From contig CANMRM010000001.1 in assembly GCA_947500295.1 (NCBI GenBank), forward strand, positions 1 through 64,000: a DNA stretch of 64,000 nt, given 5' to 3'. The DNA is from an uncultured Kordiimonas sp. Lineage in GTDB: Bacteria > Pseudomonadota > Alphaproteobacteria > Sphingomonadales > Kordiimonadaceae. The notes under the pieces were generated by a model. The model was not told the DNA's origin and ran no database searches. It was given only the letters and a program-made list of their open reading frames with translations. Within the stretch, counting starts at the first letter, position 1. Every line of letters begins with the position of its first letter. The position numbers were made by a program, and so were the translations under genes. Below are positions 17,423 through 24,458 of the stretch, in pieces.

Positions 17423-17668
17423 ATGCCAGGTGCAGCTTTCACGTCATCGGCTGGTTACAGGGCAAACGCAGAGAGACTTCGCAGACGTGCACAGGTGCGC
17501 AGAAAAAAACTTACGCCGGAGGATATGGACCGCATGATTGCGGAAGTGGAAGTACACCGCCGCACTGGCATCAGTTTGGGCATCGCCTGCTGTCATGTTG
17601 GCATTTCTGAGGAAACGTATCGCAAGTGGGTCAACAACAGAGCCAAACGAACTTGCCAAACCGTGTGA
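17423..17668 (+). CDS. Small HTH protein resembling an IS3-type transposase OrfA domain
   Basis: Protein of 81 residues. RKKLTPEDMDRMIAEVEV, ISLGIACCHVGIS and EETYRKWVNN match the helix-turn-helix of IS3/IS911-type OrfA proteins (consensus of type KRFTxEQI...ACRxLGIS..TYYxW). No OrfB, DDE domain or terminal repeat is seen. The ATG lies 2 nt after the amine oxidase stop, typical of translational coupling, so it may be a domesticated DNA-binding protein rather than an IS remnant. An internal ATG at 17525 could give a shorter form. Function unknown. Confidence 0.6.
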   Translation: MPGAAFTSSAGYRANAERLRRRAQVRRKKLTPEDMDRMIAEVEVHRRTGISLGIACCHVGISEETYRKWVNNRAKRTCQTV

Positions 17669-17708
17669 TGATTTTCACCGAATGGCATTTACCAAAGAGA
17701 GAGATATC

Positions 17709-18407
17709 ATGAATTTCATTAGACTGTTTTTTGTCAGTCATCTGCTGTTGCCGGTATTCTGTATTCAATCTGCTTTAGCAATGGACAACACCGATAAATC
17801 TGCGGGCCTGGCCTCACAAATATCAGAGATCATGACTTGGTGGGACGGAGACTATAATAACTCAGTTCAGATCGAACAGCTTCTGGCGGATGGCAAACCG
17901 GTATGGCGAGAGGATGGTACCGGCAAAGGTGGGCATATCGAGGTTGTATCACATTATCGACCTGTCACTTTACCCCAGTTTGGCGACCATGTGATCTATG
18001 TAGAGGAAACCAAACACGGTGACCCCAATAATATCTTTAGGCAGCGCATCTATACTTTGACGGCAGACGACGTTGCAGGTGTTGTCCGAGTCAAATTATG
18101 GAACTTCAAAGACAAAAAGAAATATGTCGGTGCTTGGCAGGATTTGTCCAGGATAGCCACCCTGATGCCTGATGAAATGTTCCCGCTTCCAGACAAATGT
18201 GACCTGTTGGTGAAGCGGCAGGACAACAAGTTTCATATGCCCATGACCAACCGCGACTGCGCATTTGGCGAAAACTATTTCAACTACCAAGTTCTGTTGG
18301 GGCCAGACACTTTTTGGTTTCGCGACAAAATCGTAAGCCTCTCGGACGACGAGGTCGTAGAAACCGCAGGGGGTTTCACCTATCACAAATTGAACAAAGT
18401 CCAGTAG
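17709..18407 (+). CDS. Exported CpcT/CpeT-family protein (right arm)
   Basis: Protein of 232 residues with signal peptide MNFIRLFFVSHLLLPVF to QSALA. The start ATG has an AGAGAGAG purine-rich ribosome site; the reading frame extends upstream but without a better start. CpcT-type motifs: IMTWWDGDYNNSVQIEQ, LPQFGDHVIYVEETKHGDP, IFRQRIYTL and a CDLLVKRQ segment, then CAFGENYFNYQ. It is about 100 residues shorter than the homologue at 7566-8558, lacking that protein's C-terminal extension. In cyanobacteria the family binds and transfers phycobilins; an exported form next to Tat-exported oxidases suggests periplasmic handling of a hydrophobic or chromophoric ligand (inference). Confidence 0.78.
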   Translation: MNFIRLFFVSHLLLPVFCIQSALAMDNTDKSAGLASQISEIMTWWDGDYNNSVQIEQLLADGKPVWREDGTGKGGHIEVVSHYRPVTLPQFGDHVIYVEETKHGDPNNIFRQRIYTLTADDVAGVVRVKLWNFKDKKKYVGAWQDLSRIATLMPDEMFPLPDKCDLLVKRQDNKFHMPMTNRDCAFGENYFNYQVLLGPDTFWFRDKIVSLSDDEVVETAGGFTYHKLNKVQ

Positions 18408-18447
18408 CGCCGCCGGCGCAGTAAATGTTTGAAAGCCAGGTCAATTC

Positions 18448-19737
18448 ATGAAGACATTGCTAATTATCTTTGCTCTGCTTGCCACTGTCCTCATTGGTGT
18501 TGCAAGCAAAGCGTCAGACGCCGGGAGCGACCTCAACGCATGCGCAGCAGAGAGGACGATTGCAACAAGCTGTTTAATTGACGCTGCACAGAAACTGCTT
18601 GTGGTGATCGGGGACCAACAAGACAAATTGGATGGTACCATAGAGGTTGCACTTGCCATGAGCACTGCTGACCGTCGCCAGGAAGCTGAAGACATGCTTA
18701 CGGGCGCTTGGAAAAGGCTTGCCGCAGCTGCCAGCGCCGACATCTCTCATCTTGAGGGTTTGTCCGCTCTTGCAGTAGCTGCCAAAAACATTGGCAGTTA
18801 CGCAGTTGGTTCCCGCATTGCAGATGAGGCGATTGCTTTTGCGGAACCGCTGGAGAACACGCCCAAAAAATGGGATTTATTGGGCAAGCTTGCAACAGTC
18901 TATGTCGCTGGCGGGAACGTCCGGGCTGCAGGTCAATTGATAGAACAGATGCCGGAGTCTGACTACGCTTATGCAGCATACAAGGCTAGATCAATAAGAG
19001 AAATGGCGGCGCAGCTTGCCAAACAAGATGATTTCGACGCTGCTCAATCATGGATTGGCCGCATCACCATGGGCTTACCTTATTATCGGGCGACCGCGCG
19101 TACAGATGTTGCAAACCATGCAATCGAAGCGTCTAACCTGGCACTTGCCAATAGACTGGCAGCAACAGCCGCAGCCATGGCACCGACGTTTGAGAACGGT
19201 TATTTCGTGGCGGGAGCCCTTAGAGAAGTCGGCGAAGTCTTTGGTGCCTCGGGGGATCATGAACAGGCTTTGAGCTATTTTGACCGGGCTTTTTTCGAGG
19301 CACAGCTAGCGCCGTCCAAGCAGGAAATGGCGCGCGCGATCAGCCGGGTGGCAACAGGATTGTCTGACCATGGATATTACCAACAGGCCTCGCAGTATCT
19401 GGATCACTCCATCACAATAGCGAATGAAATTGCCACCGAAAACCTGCGAAGCTGGACCATGTATGAAATTGCTGGCTCGGCCGCATATGCAGGTGAATTT
19501 GAATTGGCTGCAGCCCTGTTGCAGCATGTGCCCGACACACCATTTAGTGCCACGCAGTCTCTTCGCAGCTCTGCAAAAAGGGATTTGGCCTGGGGTTTCG
19601 CCAAGCATGGCAAACTACATGAAGCTCTAGCAGTCGTTAGTGAAATCGAGACCAAACGAGAGCAAATACAAGCGCTATCGCGTGTTATCCGCGTAGCTAT
19701 TGACCCAAAGATGAAGGCGCTGCCGCGATATCTCTAG
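18448..19737 (+). CDS. Exported TPR-like helical-repeat protein
   Basis: Protein of 429 residues with a signal peptide ending near IGVASKASDA. The rest is rich in short Ala-rich helical hairpins: LAVAAKNIGSYAVGSRIADEA, LGKLATVYVAGGNVRAAGQLI, REVGEVFGASGDHEQALSYFDRAF, ISRVATGLSDHGYYQQASQYLD, AGSAAYAGEFELAAALLQ and LAWGFAKHGKLHEALAVV. These resemble degenerate TPR/Sel1-type repeats, indicating a periplasmic protein-interaction scaffold. It is the last gene of the right arm, 40 nt after the CpcT-like gene. No catalytic motif seen. Confidence 0.7.
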   Translation: MKTLLIIFALLATVLIGVASKASDAGSDLNACAAERTIATSCLIDAAQKLLVVIGDQQDKLDGTIEVALAMSTADRRQEAEDMLTGAWKRLAAAASADISHLEGLSALAVAAKNIGSYAVGSRIADEAIAFAEPLENTPKKWDLLGKLATVYVAGGNVRAAGQLIEQMPESDYAYAAYKARSIREMAAQLAKQDDFDAAQSWIGRITMGLPYYRATARTDVANHAIEASNLALANRLAATAAAMAPTFENGYFVAGALREVGEVFGASGDHEQALSYFDRAFFEAQLAPSKQEMARAISRVATGLSDHGYYQQASQYLDHSITIANEIATENLRSWTMYEIAGSAAYAGEFELAAALLQHVPDTPFSATQSLRSSAKRDLAWGFAKHGKLHEALAVVSEIETKREQIQALSRVIRVAIDPKMKALPRYL

Positions 19738-19832
19738 CTGCAACGTGTCATCGGCGAATACCACAAAAGGCGGTACGCAAAGCTGACGTAGCTGAGGTTG
19801 CGCGGGATACCTACACTGGCGGGGGAAACGTC

Positions 19833-19940
19833 ATGCGCCTTTATCACGAGACCGCTGAGCTTGAAGAACCAGATGTTATCGAAAAGCTCTGCGATTACTT
19901 CCAATGCAAAATCGCCGACCTACTGGAAATAGAGAAGTAA
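19833..19940 (+). pseudogene. Remnant of a small XRE/Cro-type regulator (C-terminal half)
   Basis: The 35-codon frame ends DVIEKLCDYFQCKIADLLEIEK, the C-terminal helices of short Cro/C1-type regulators (pattern LEKLCEYFNCxVGDLLEY). In-frame codons upstream of the ATG read KADVAEVARDTYTGGGNVMRLYHET, resembling the recognition helix, but no start codon precedes them before the upstream gene. A GGGGG run 5-9 nt before the ATG could still permit translation. Likely a decayed regulator gene at the end of the accessory region. Confidence 0.55.
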
Positions 19941-20083
19941 CTATTGAAGCGCGGCTCGTCTGCTAGAGGTCAATTCGCGTTATTAGGAAATCGGGGTAGC
20001 GGCGAGTTTGGTCACACAAACGGCCGAGGCGCGTTTACAGCCCAACAGTGAAAAGCTAACCCTTTGATTTCTTTATAGGGGAA

Positions 20084-20160
<77 letters not shown>

Positions 20161-20503
20161 AATGCCTGTGTCAGACGGCGCGGAACCTACACGGCGAATC
20201 TGATTCTTGCAAGCCTTAAAACCGTTAATAAATTCGCGAAAATTGGTTAACTTTTTGCCGTCATCTGCCAAGTTTTTGAAAATAGCAAAAAAAATTTTTC
20301 GTTTTTACTAAAAATTTTTCCTTTTTTTATCAGCACCTTATCTAACTGATGTGCATTTGAATAAAATTTTATCCTTTTGATTACCAGAGATTAACAGGCC
20401 TCCCGCTAAAACCATATTCAACGAGCCGCGGTTAAGGTTTGGAAGAGAGGTAACCACCGCACACGCTCCTTGAAACACACATTACACACGATTGGATGGA
20501 ACC
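20161..20503. other. Intergenic, strongly A+T-rich tracts
   Basis: No gene is seen. The segment 20281-20330 contains A/T tracts, including two copies of AAAATTTTTC each followed by a T-run, likely intrinsically curved DNA. The region must carry promoters for the leftward tRNA-Arg and the rightward TonB-C-domain gene; no clear -35/-10 pair could be fixed. Confidence 0.5.
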
Positions 20504-20872
20504 ATGTTGAAGAAATTTAACAAGATATTTGCAGTAGCAATTGCCCTAACTTTCGCTTTTGGCACAGTGAGCACATCAGCTAGCGCCAGCGACATGAACA
20601 GCTGGAAAAAAGCAGTCGCCAAAAAAGTTGCTAAGAAACAAAAGTACCCACGCGCCGCTTTGGCCCGGGAAATTGAAGGCAAGGCAAAAGTTCGCCTCGT
20701 AGTCTCTGCAGATGGCTCTATCGCCAGTCATGAAATCGTTGAGGAAACCGGCCAGGCAATCCTCGACAAAGAAATCGTCAAGCTCGTTGGGCGCCTGAAC
20801 CCGCTTCCTGCGCTGCCGGAAGATCGCACCGAGCTCTCGTTTGTTCTGCCCCTGAGCTGGACACTCAACTAA
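20504..20872 (+). CDS. Stand-alone exported TonB C-terminal-domain protein, copy 1
   Basis: About 122 residues from ATG 20504 (an upstream in-frame TTG is less likely). Signal peptide LKKFNKIFAVAIALTFAF to SASAS, then a single TonB_C-like domain: KYPRAALAREIEGKAKVRLVVSADGSIASHEIVEETGQAILDKEI. The YPxxAxxxxxxGxxxVxxxVxxDG pattern is the TonB/TolA C-terminal fold that touches receptor TonB boxes. Full TonB proteins have a membrane anchor and a Pro-rich linker; both are missing, so it cannot transduce energy alone. A close paralogue follows at 21094-21453. It could be a periplasmic modulator of TonB or an adaptor. Confidence 0.82.
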   Translation: MLKKFNKIFAVAIALTFAFGTVSTSASASDMNSWKKAVAKKVAKKQKYPRAALAREIEGKAKVRLVVSADGSIASHEIVEETGQAILDKEIVKLVGRLNPLPALPEDRTELSFVLPLSWTLN

Positions 20873-20930
20873 GAATAAGTCTGTACGGGAACAAGTTTTA
20901 GTTCTGAGTAAATCCACCGTACAATGTGTG

Positions 20931-20959
20931 ACGGCCCTTTCCCAGGAAAGGGCCGTTTT
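20931..20959 (+). terminator. Intrinsic terminator after TonB-C copy 1
   Basis: ACGGCCCTTTCC (20931-20942) pairs perfectly with GGAAAGGGCCGT (20945-20956) over a 2-nt loop, followed by TTTTA. Twelve-bp stem in the correct orientation. Confidence 0.9.
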
Positions 20960-21093
20960 ACTTTATAGAACAACATATTAATGTTTTTAGCTCCGCCGCT
21001 TTTCCATAACGCTTTGTTAACTTCTCGGCGCCATAAGGACAGCGCCGGGCCCGGCCCGGCCTTCAACCTCCCTTAATGTTTGAGAGTAAATCA

Positions 21094-21453
21094 ATGCGTA
21101 TTTTTATTCCCCTCTTGTCCGCTGCTGCCATCACAATCGGCGTGATTGCCGCGCCCGCGTCAGCAAATGAAGATCTTTCCAGCTGGAAAACAGCTGTTGT
21201 TAAGGCTGTTGCCAAAAAACAGCGTTACCCCCGGTCTGCACTGGCGAGGGAAATTGAAGGCAAGGCGAAAGTTCGCCTCGTGGTCCGGGCCGACGGGACC
21301 ATTGCCAACCATGAAGTTGTAGAAGCAACCGGCGAAAGCATCCTCGATAAAGAAATTCCCCGCCTGGTTAAACGGCTTAACCCCCTGCCATCGTTGCCAG
21401 CCGGCCGCGAAGAGCTCTCTTTTGTTTTGCCGCTCGACTGGTCGCTAAACTAG
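21094..21453 (+). CDS. Stand-alone exported TonB C-terminal-domain protein, copy 2
   Basis: About 119 residues. ATG 21094 is chosen because GAGAGTAAA lies just upstream and gives a direct signal peptide RIFIPLLSAAAITIGVIA-APASA; ATG 21076 has no ribosome site. The mature part, DLSSWKTAV then QRYPRSALAREIEGKAKVRL and GTIANHEVVEATGESILDKEI, is strongly similar to copy 1, indicating tandem duplication. Each copy has its own terminator, so they are separately transcribed. Differences are mainly in the signal peptide and linker. Confidence 0.82.
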   Translation: MRIFIPLLSAAAITIGVIAAPASANEDLSSWKTAVVKAVAKKQRYPRSALAREIEGKAKVRLVVRADGTIANHEVVEATGESILDKEIPRLVKRLNPLPSLPAGREELSFVLPLDWSLN

Positions 21454-21467
21454 TCAGTCACTTAATC

Positions 21468-21503
21468 CATGCCACACACCGCCCAGGTGTGTGGCATGTT
21501 TTA
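21468..21503 (+). terminator. Intrinsic terminator after TonB-C copy 2
   Basis: CATGCCACACACC (21468-21480) pairs exactly with GGTGTGTGGCATG (21486-21498) over a 5-nt loop and is followed by TTTTATT. The T-run overlaps the stop codon of the convergent nadB gene. Confidence 0.9.
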
Positions 21504-23132
21504 TTCCACACGCTCAGACACGGCCCGGGAAAAGGGCACAAGTGTTGTATCACCAGCTTCATCAAGAAGGGCGGGGTAATCGGCAGTATAGTGTAACCCT
21601 CGAGACTCCTTGCGCTGCTGCGCAGACCGGACAATCAGATCCGCAACGGTCACAAGGTTCCTCAGTTCAAGCAGGTCCGGTGTGACACGGAAGTTGCCGT
21701 AATATTCCTGAATTTCGCCAGCCAGGAGGTCAACGCGCCTTTTGGCACGGGCCAACCGCTTGTCGGTGCGCACGATGCCCACATAGTCCCACATAAATCG
21801 GCGAAGCTCTTTCCAGTTATGACTGACAACAACTTCTTCGTCTGAATCGGTAACCTTGCTCTCATCCCAGTCCCGGGCGATGGCCGCGGGCGGACAATTG
21901 TCCTGGCGTGCCAGAATGTCCTCTGCCGCCGCATCCCCGGTAACGAGGCACTCCAGGAGGCTGTTGGACGCCATACGGTTAGCGCCGTGCAACCCGGTAT
22001 GAGCACATTCACCAATTGCATAAAGCTGGTCCAGATCAGTCCGGGCATGAGGGTCAACATTGATACCACCACATGTATAGTGGGCTGCCGGTACTACCGG
22101 AATGTGGTCCGCCGTGATGTCTATGCCCAGCTTCAGACAGTGCCTGTAAATGTTGGGAAAGTGCGAAATAACAAAATCCGCATCCTTGTGCGTAATATCA
22201 AGCCAAACATTGTCCGCACCCGTCCGCTTCATTTCATTGTCGATCGCACGCGCTACGATATCACGGGGTGCAAGTTCCGCCCTGTCGTCATACCGCAACA
22301 TGAACCGGTCACCGTCCACGCCTCGAAGATAAGCCCCCTCGCCGCGCATGGCTTCGGTTATCAAAAATGTCTTGGCATCGGGGTGAAACAAACACGTTGG
22401 ATGAAACTGGTTGAATTCCAGATTGGTGACGCGGCAACCTGAGCGCCAAGCCATGGCAATGCCGTCCCCTGTGGAGGCGTCCGGATTGGAGCTGTAGAGA
22501 TACACTCTGCTGGCGCCGCCAGTGGCTATAATGGTTGCCCGGGCGGAGAATGTTTCAACACGGCCTTTTTTCATATTGAGCACGTATGCGCCGTGCGCCT
22601 GATCGGTATAGGCGGCTTTGTGCTTCAGGTGCCGATTGGTGATGACATCAATGGCGACATGGTGCTCGTAAACGTCAATGTTTGGCTCTTCCATTACCCG
22701 GCTGTTCAGCGTTTTCTGTACAGCCTTTCCCGTGGCGTCAGCCGCATGAATGATCCTACGGTGGCTGTGTCCACCTTCTCGGGTCAGGTGATAATCGTAT
22801 CCGTCTTCTTTTGGCGCGGCCGCCAAACGGTCAAATTCAACACCGAGATCGATCAATCCCTGTATCGCTTTTTTGCCGCGCTCCACCACATAGCGAACGG
22901 CGTCTTCATCACACAGCCCGGCACCGGCAACAAGCGTGTCATCAATGTGCGACTGGATAGAGTCCGTTGCTTCCAGAACAGCGGCGATACCACCTTGTGC
23001 CCACCGGGTTGAACCGCCGGACATACTGCCTTTCGAGAGGACCGCAACGCGCATATGAGGCGCCAGTTTCAGCGCAGCGGTCAACCCCGCTGCTCCCGAG
23101 CCCACAATCACCACGTCGTAGGTCCGGCGCAT
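21501..23132 (-). CDS. nadB: L-aspartate oxidase
   Basis: FAD enzyme converting L-aspartate to iminoaspartate, the first step of de novo NAD synthesis; works with quinolinate synthase NadA. The 543-residue length is typical. [15 protein letters not shown] (FAD binding), [18 protein letters not shown], the [15 protein letters not shown] active-site segment, [39 protein letters not shown] and [23 protein letters not shown] are all present, and the [15 protein letters not shown] pairing is that of NadB/SdhA-type enzymes. The ATG begins 1 nt after the stop of the upstream ABC ATPase gene, so the two are co-transcribed. No nadA or nadC in the window. Confidence 0.95.
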   Translation of the reverse strand: MRRTYDVVIVGSGAAGLTAALKLAPHMRVAVLSKGSMSGGSTRWAQGGIAAVLEATDSIQSHIDDTLVAGAGLCDEDAVRYVVERGKKAIQGLIDLGVEFDRLAAAPKEDGYDYHLTREGGHSHRRIIHAADATGKAVQKTLNSRVMEEPNIDVYEHHVAIDVITNRHLKHKAAYTDQAHGAYVLNMKKGRVETFSARATIIATGGASRVYLYSSNPDASTGDGIAMAWRSGCRVTNLEFNQFHPTCLFHPDAKTFLITEAMRGEGAYLRGVDGDRFMLRYDDRAELAPRDIVARAIDNEMKRTGADNVWLDITHKDADFVISHFPNIYRHCLKLGIDITADHIPVVPAAHYTCGGINVDPHARTDLDQLYAIGECAHTGLHGANRMASNSLLECLVTGDAAAEDILARQDNCPPAAIARDWDESKVTDSDEEVVVSHNWKELRRFMWDYVGIVRTDKRLARAKRRVDLLAGEIQEYYGNFRVTPDLLELRNLVTVADLIVRSAQQRKESRGLHYTADYPALLDEAGDTTLVPFSRAVSERVE

Positions 23133-23133
23133 A

Positions 23134-24078
23134 TCAGGCAGCCTCGCCCTGAGACGACGTTAGTTGCAGGAAAATGTCTTCGAGGTCGGTCTCGTCAGTC
23201 GCAATGTCCGTGATTGTCAGGCCTGCCGCCTGAACTGCCGCAAGGACTTCACCCACATTGGCATCTGCCTGGCTGATCTGGACAGCCACACGGTGCGCGT
23301 CTCGCACATGCGCCTTGAAACTGCGCAAGGCATTCGGAACACCGTCCAGCGTTTCGGCCAACGTAATGACTATTTCTTTTTCATCGATTCGCTTAAGAAG
23401 TTGTTCTGTAGGCTCGCAACAAACCACCTCTCCATGATTGATAATGGCAATTGTGTCGCAGAGTTCTTCCGCTTCTTCCAGATAGTGGGTCGTCAGAACA
23501 ACGGTTGTACCGCGAGCGTGTAACTCCCTGACATAGTCCCAGAGTTGTTGCCTGAGTTCGATATCAACACCTGCTGTTGGTTCATCCAGAACAAGCACTG
23601 GTGGGTTGTGCACAAGCGCCTTGGCCACCAGCAATCGTCGTTTCATTCCGCCGGAAAGCGACCGTGAGTAAGCATCAGCTTTGTCCAGCAGATGCACGGC
23701 TTTCAACAATTCTTCAGTTCGGCGCTCAGCTTTGGGCACACCATACATACCGGCCTGAACTTCCAGCATTTCGCGCGGGGTGAAAAAAGCGTCAAACATC
23801 AGTTCCTGGGGGACAATACCAATATTGGCGCGCGCGTTTCTTGGGTTCTGGTCTATATCAAACCCCCAAATGGAAGCGCTGCCCTCGGTCTTGTTAACCA
23901 GTCCGGCGAGAATATTGATCGTCGTTGATTTGCCAGCCCCGTTTGGCCCCAGCAAACCAAACATGGAACCGCGCGGAATTTCCAGATCAATACCGGTGAG
24001 TGCAACTTTGTCTTCTGCACCGCCCCGGCCCCGATAAACTTTCTTCAAACCTTTGATATCAATTGCATTTTTCGACAA
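23134..24078 (-). CDS. ABC transporter ATP-binding protein (ABC-2/drug-export type)
   Basis: Cytoplasmic ATPase of 314 residues: Walker [12 protein letters not shown]-loop VPQE, signature LSGGMKRR, Walker [14 protein letters not shown]-loop [13 protein letters not shown]. The C-terminal ~90-residue extension is typical of DrrA/CcmA-like ABC-2 exporter ATPases. Start is TTG 24078, supported by GAGGAAAG 6 nt upstream. The partner permease is not adjacent; downstream is nadB. Substrate unknown. Confidence 0.92.
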   Translation of the reverse strand: MSKNAIDIKGLKKVYRGRGGAEDKVALTGIDLEIPRGSMFGLLGPNGAGKSTTINILAGLVNKTEGSASIWGFDIDQNPRNARANIGIVPQELMFDAFFTPREMLEVQAGMYGVPKAERRTEELLKAVHLLDKADAYSRSLSGGMKRRLLVAKALVHNPPVLVLDEPTAGVDIELRQQLWDYVRELHARGTTVVLTTHYLEEAEELCDTIAIINHGEVVCCEPTEQLLKRIDEKEIVITLAETLDGVPNALRSFKAHVRDAHRVAVQISQADANVGEVLAAVQAAGLTITDIATDETDLEDIFLQLTSSQGEAA

Positions 24079-24239
24079 ATGTCTTTCCTCAGTCCTTTAC
24101 GCACCAGCGACTTGGTCCCATTCCAGCCAATAAGTAGGGCCAAGCGGCTTGTAGCCAACCTAGAGCATAGTATATAGATCAAAAGTCCGCTCGAAAGAGC
24201 CACATATCCCGCGTTACAAATTCCGAACGAGAGTATCCG

Positions 24240-24428
24240 ATGACAATTGAAGCTCCAGAAAAAATAACCGTCACCACCAAAAAAGTCGCTTGTGACGGCG
24301 ACGAAGGTGCCCTTGGTCATCCCCGAGTTTTCCTCACCATGGACGAAAACGGGCAGGTTGAATGTCCATATTGTGATCGGCAGTATATTTTGCAAGGCGG
24401 ACCAACCGACAAAGCAGGCGGCAAATAG
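24240..24428 (+). CDS. zf-CHCC zinc-finger domain protein
   Basis: Protein of 62 residues with the C-x8-H-x(n)-C-x2-C pattern: [16 protein letters not shown] followed by [14 protein letters not shown]. This is the zf-CHCC family, whose mitochondrial relative is the complex I subunit NDUFS6; in alphaproteobacteria it is a common small orphan protein. Starts 161 nt from the divergent ABC gene and ends 30 nt before polA. Confidence 0.9.
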   Translation: MTIEAPEKITVTTKKVACDGDEGALGHPRVFLTMDENGQVECPYCDRQYILQGGPTDKAGGK

Positions 24429-24458
24429 CCTCCAAAACACCTCCTGGAGAACCAGCCT

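Noticed and set aside
19941-20083. Integrase or att remnant next to the tRNA
   Set aside because: No integrase-like residues or tRNA 3'-end duplicate found in this stretch.
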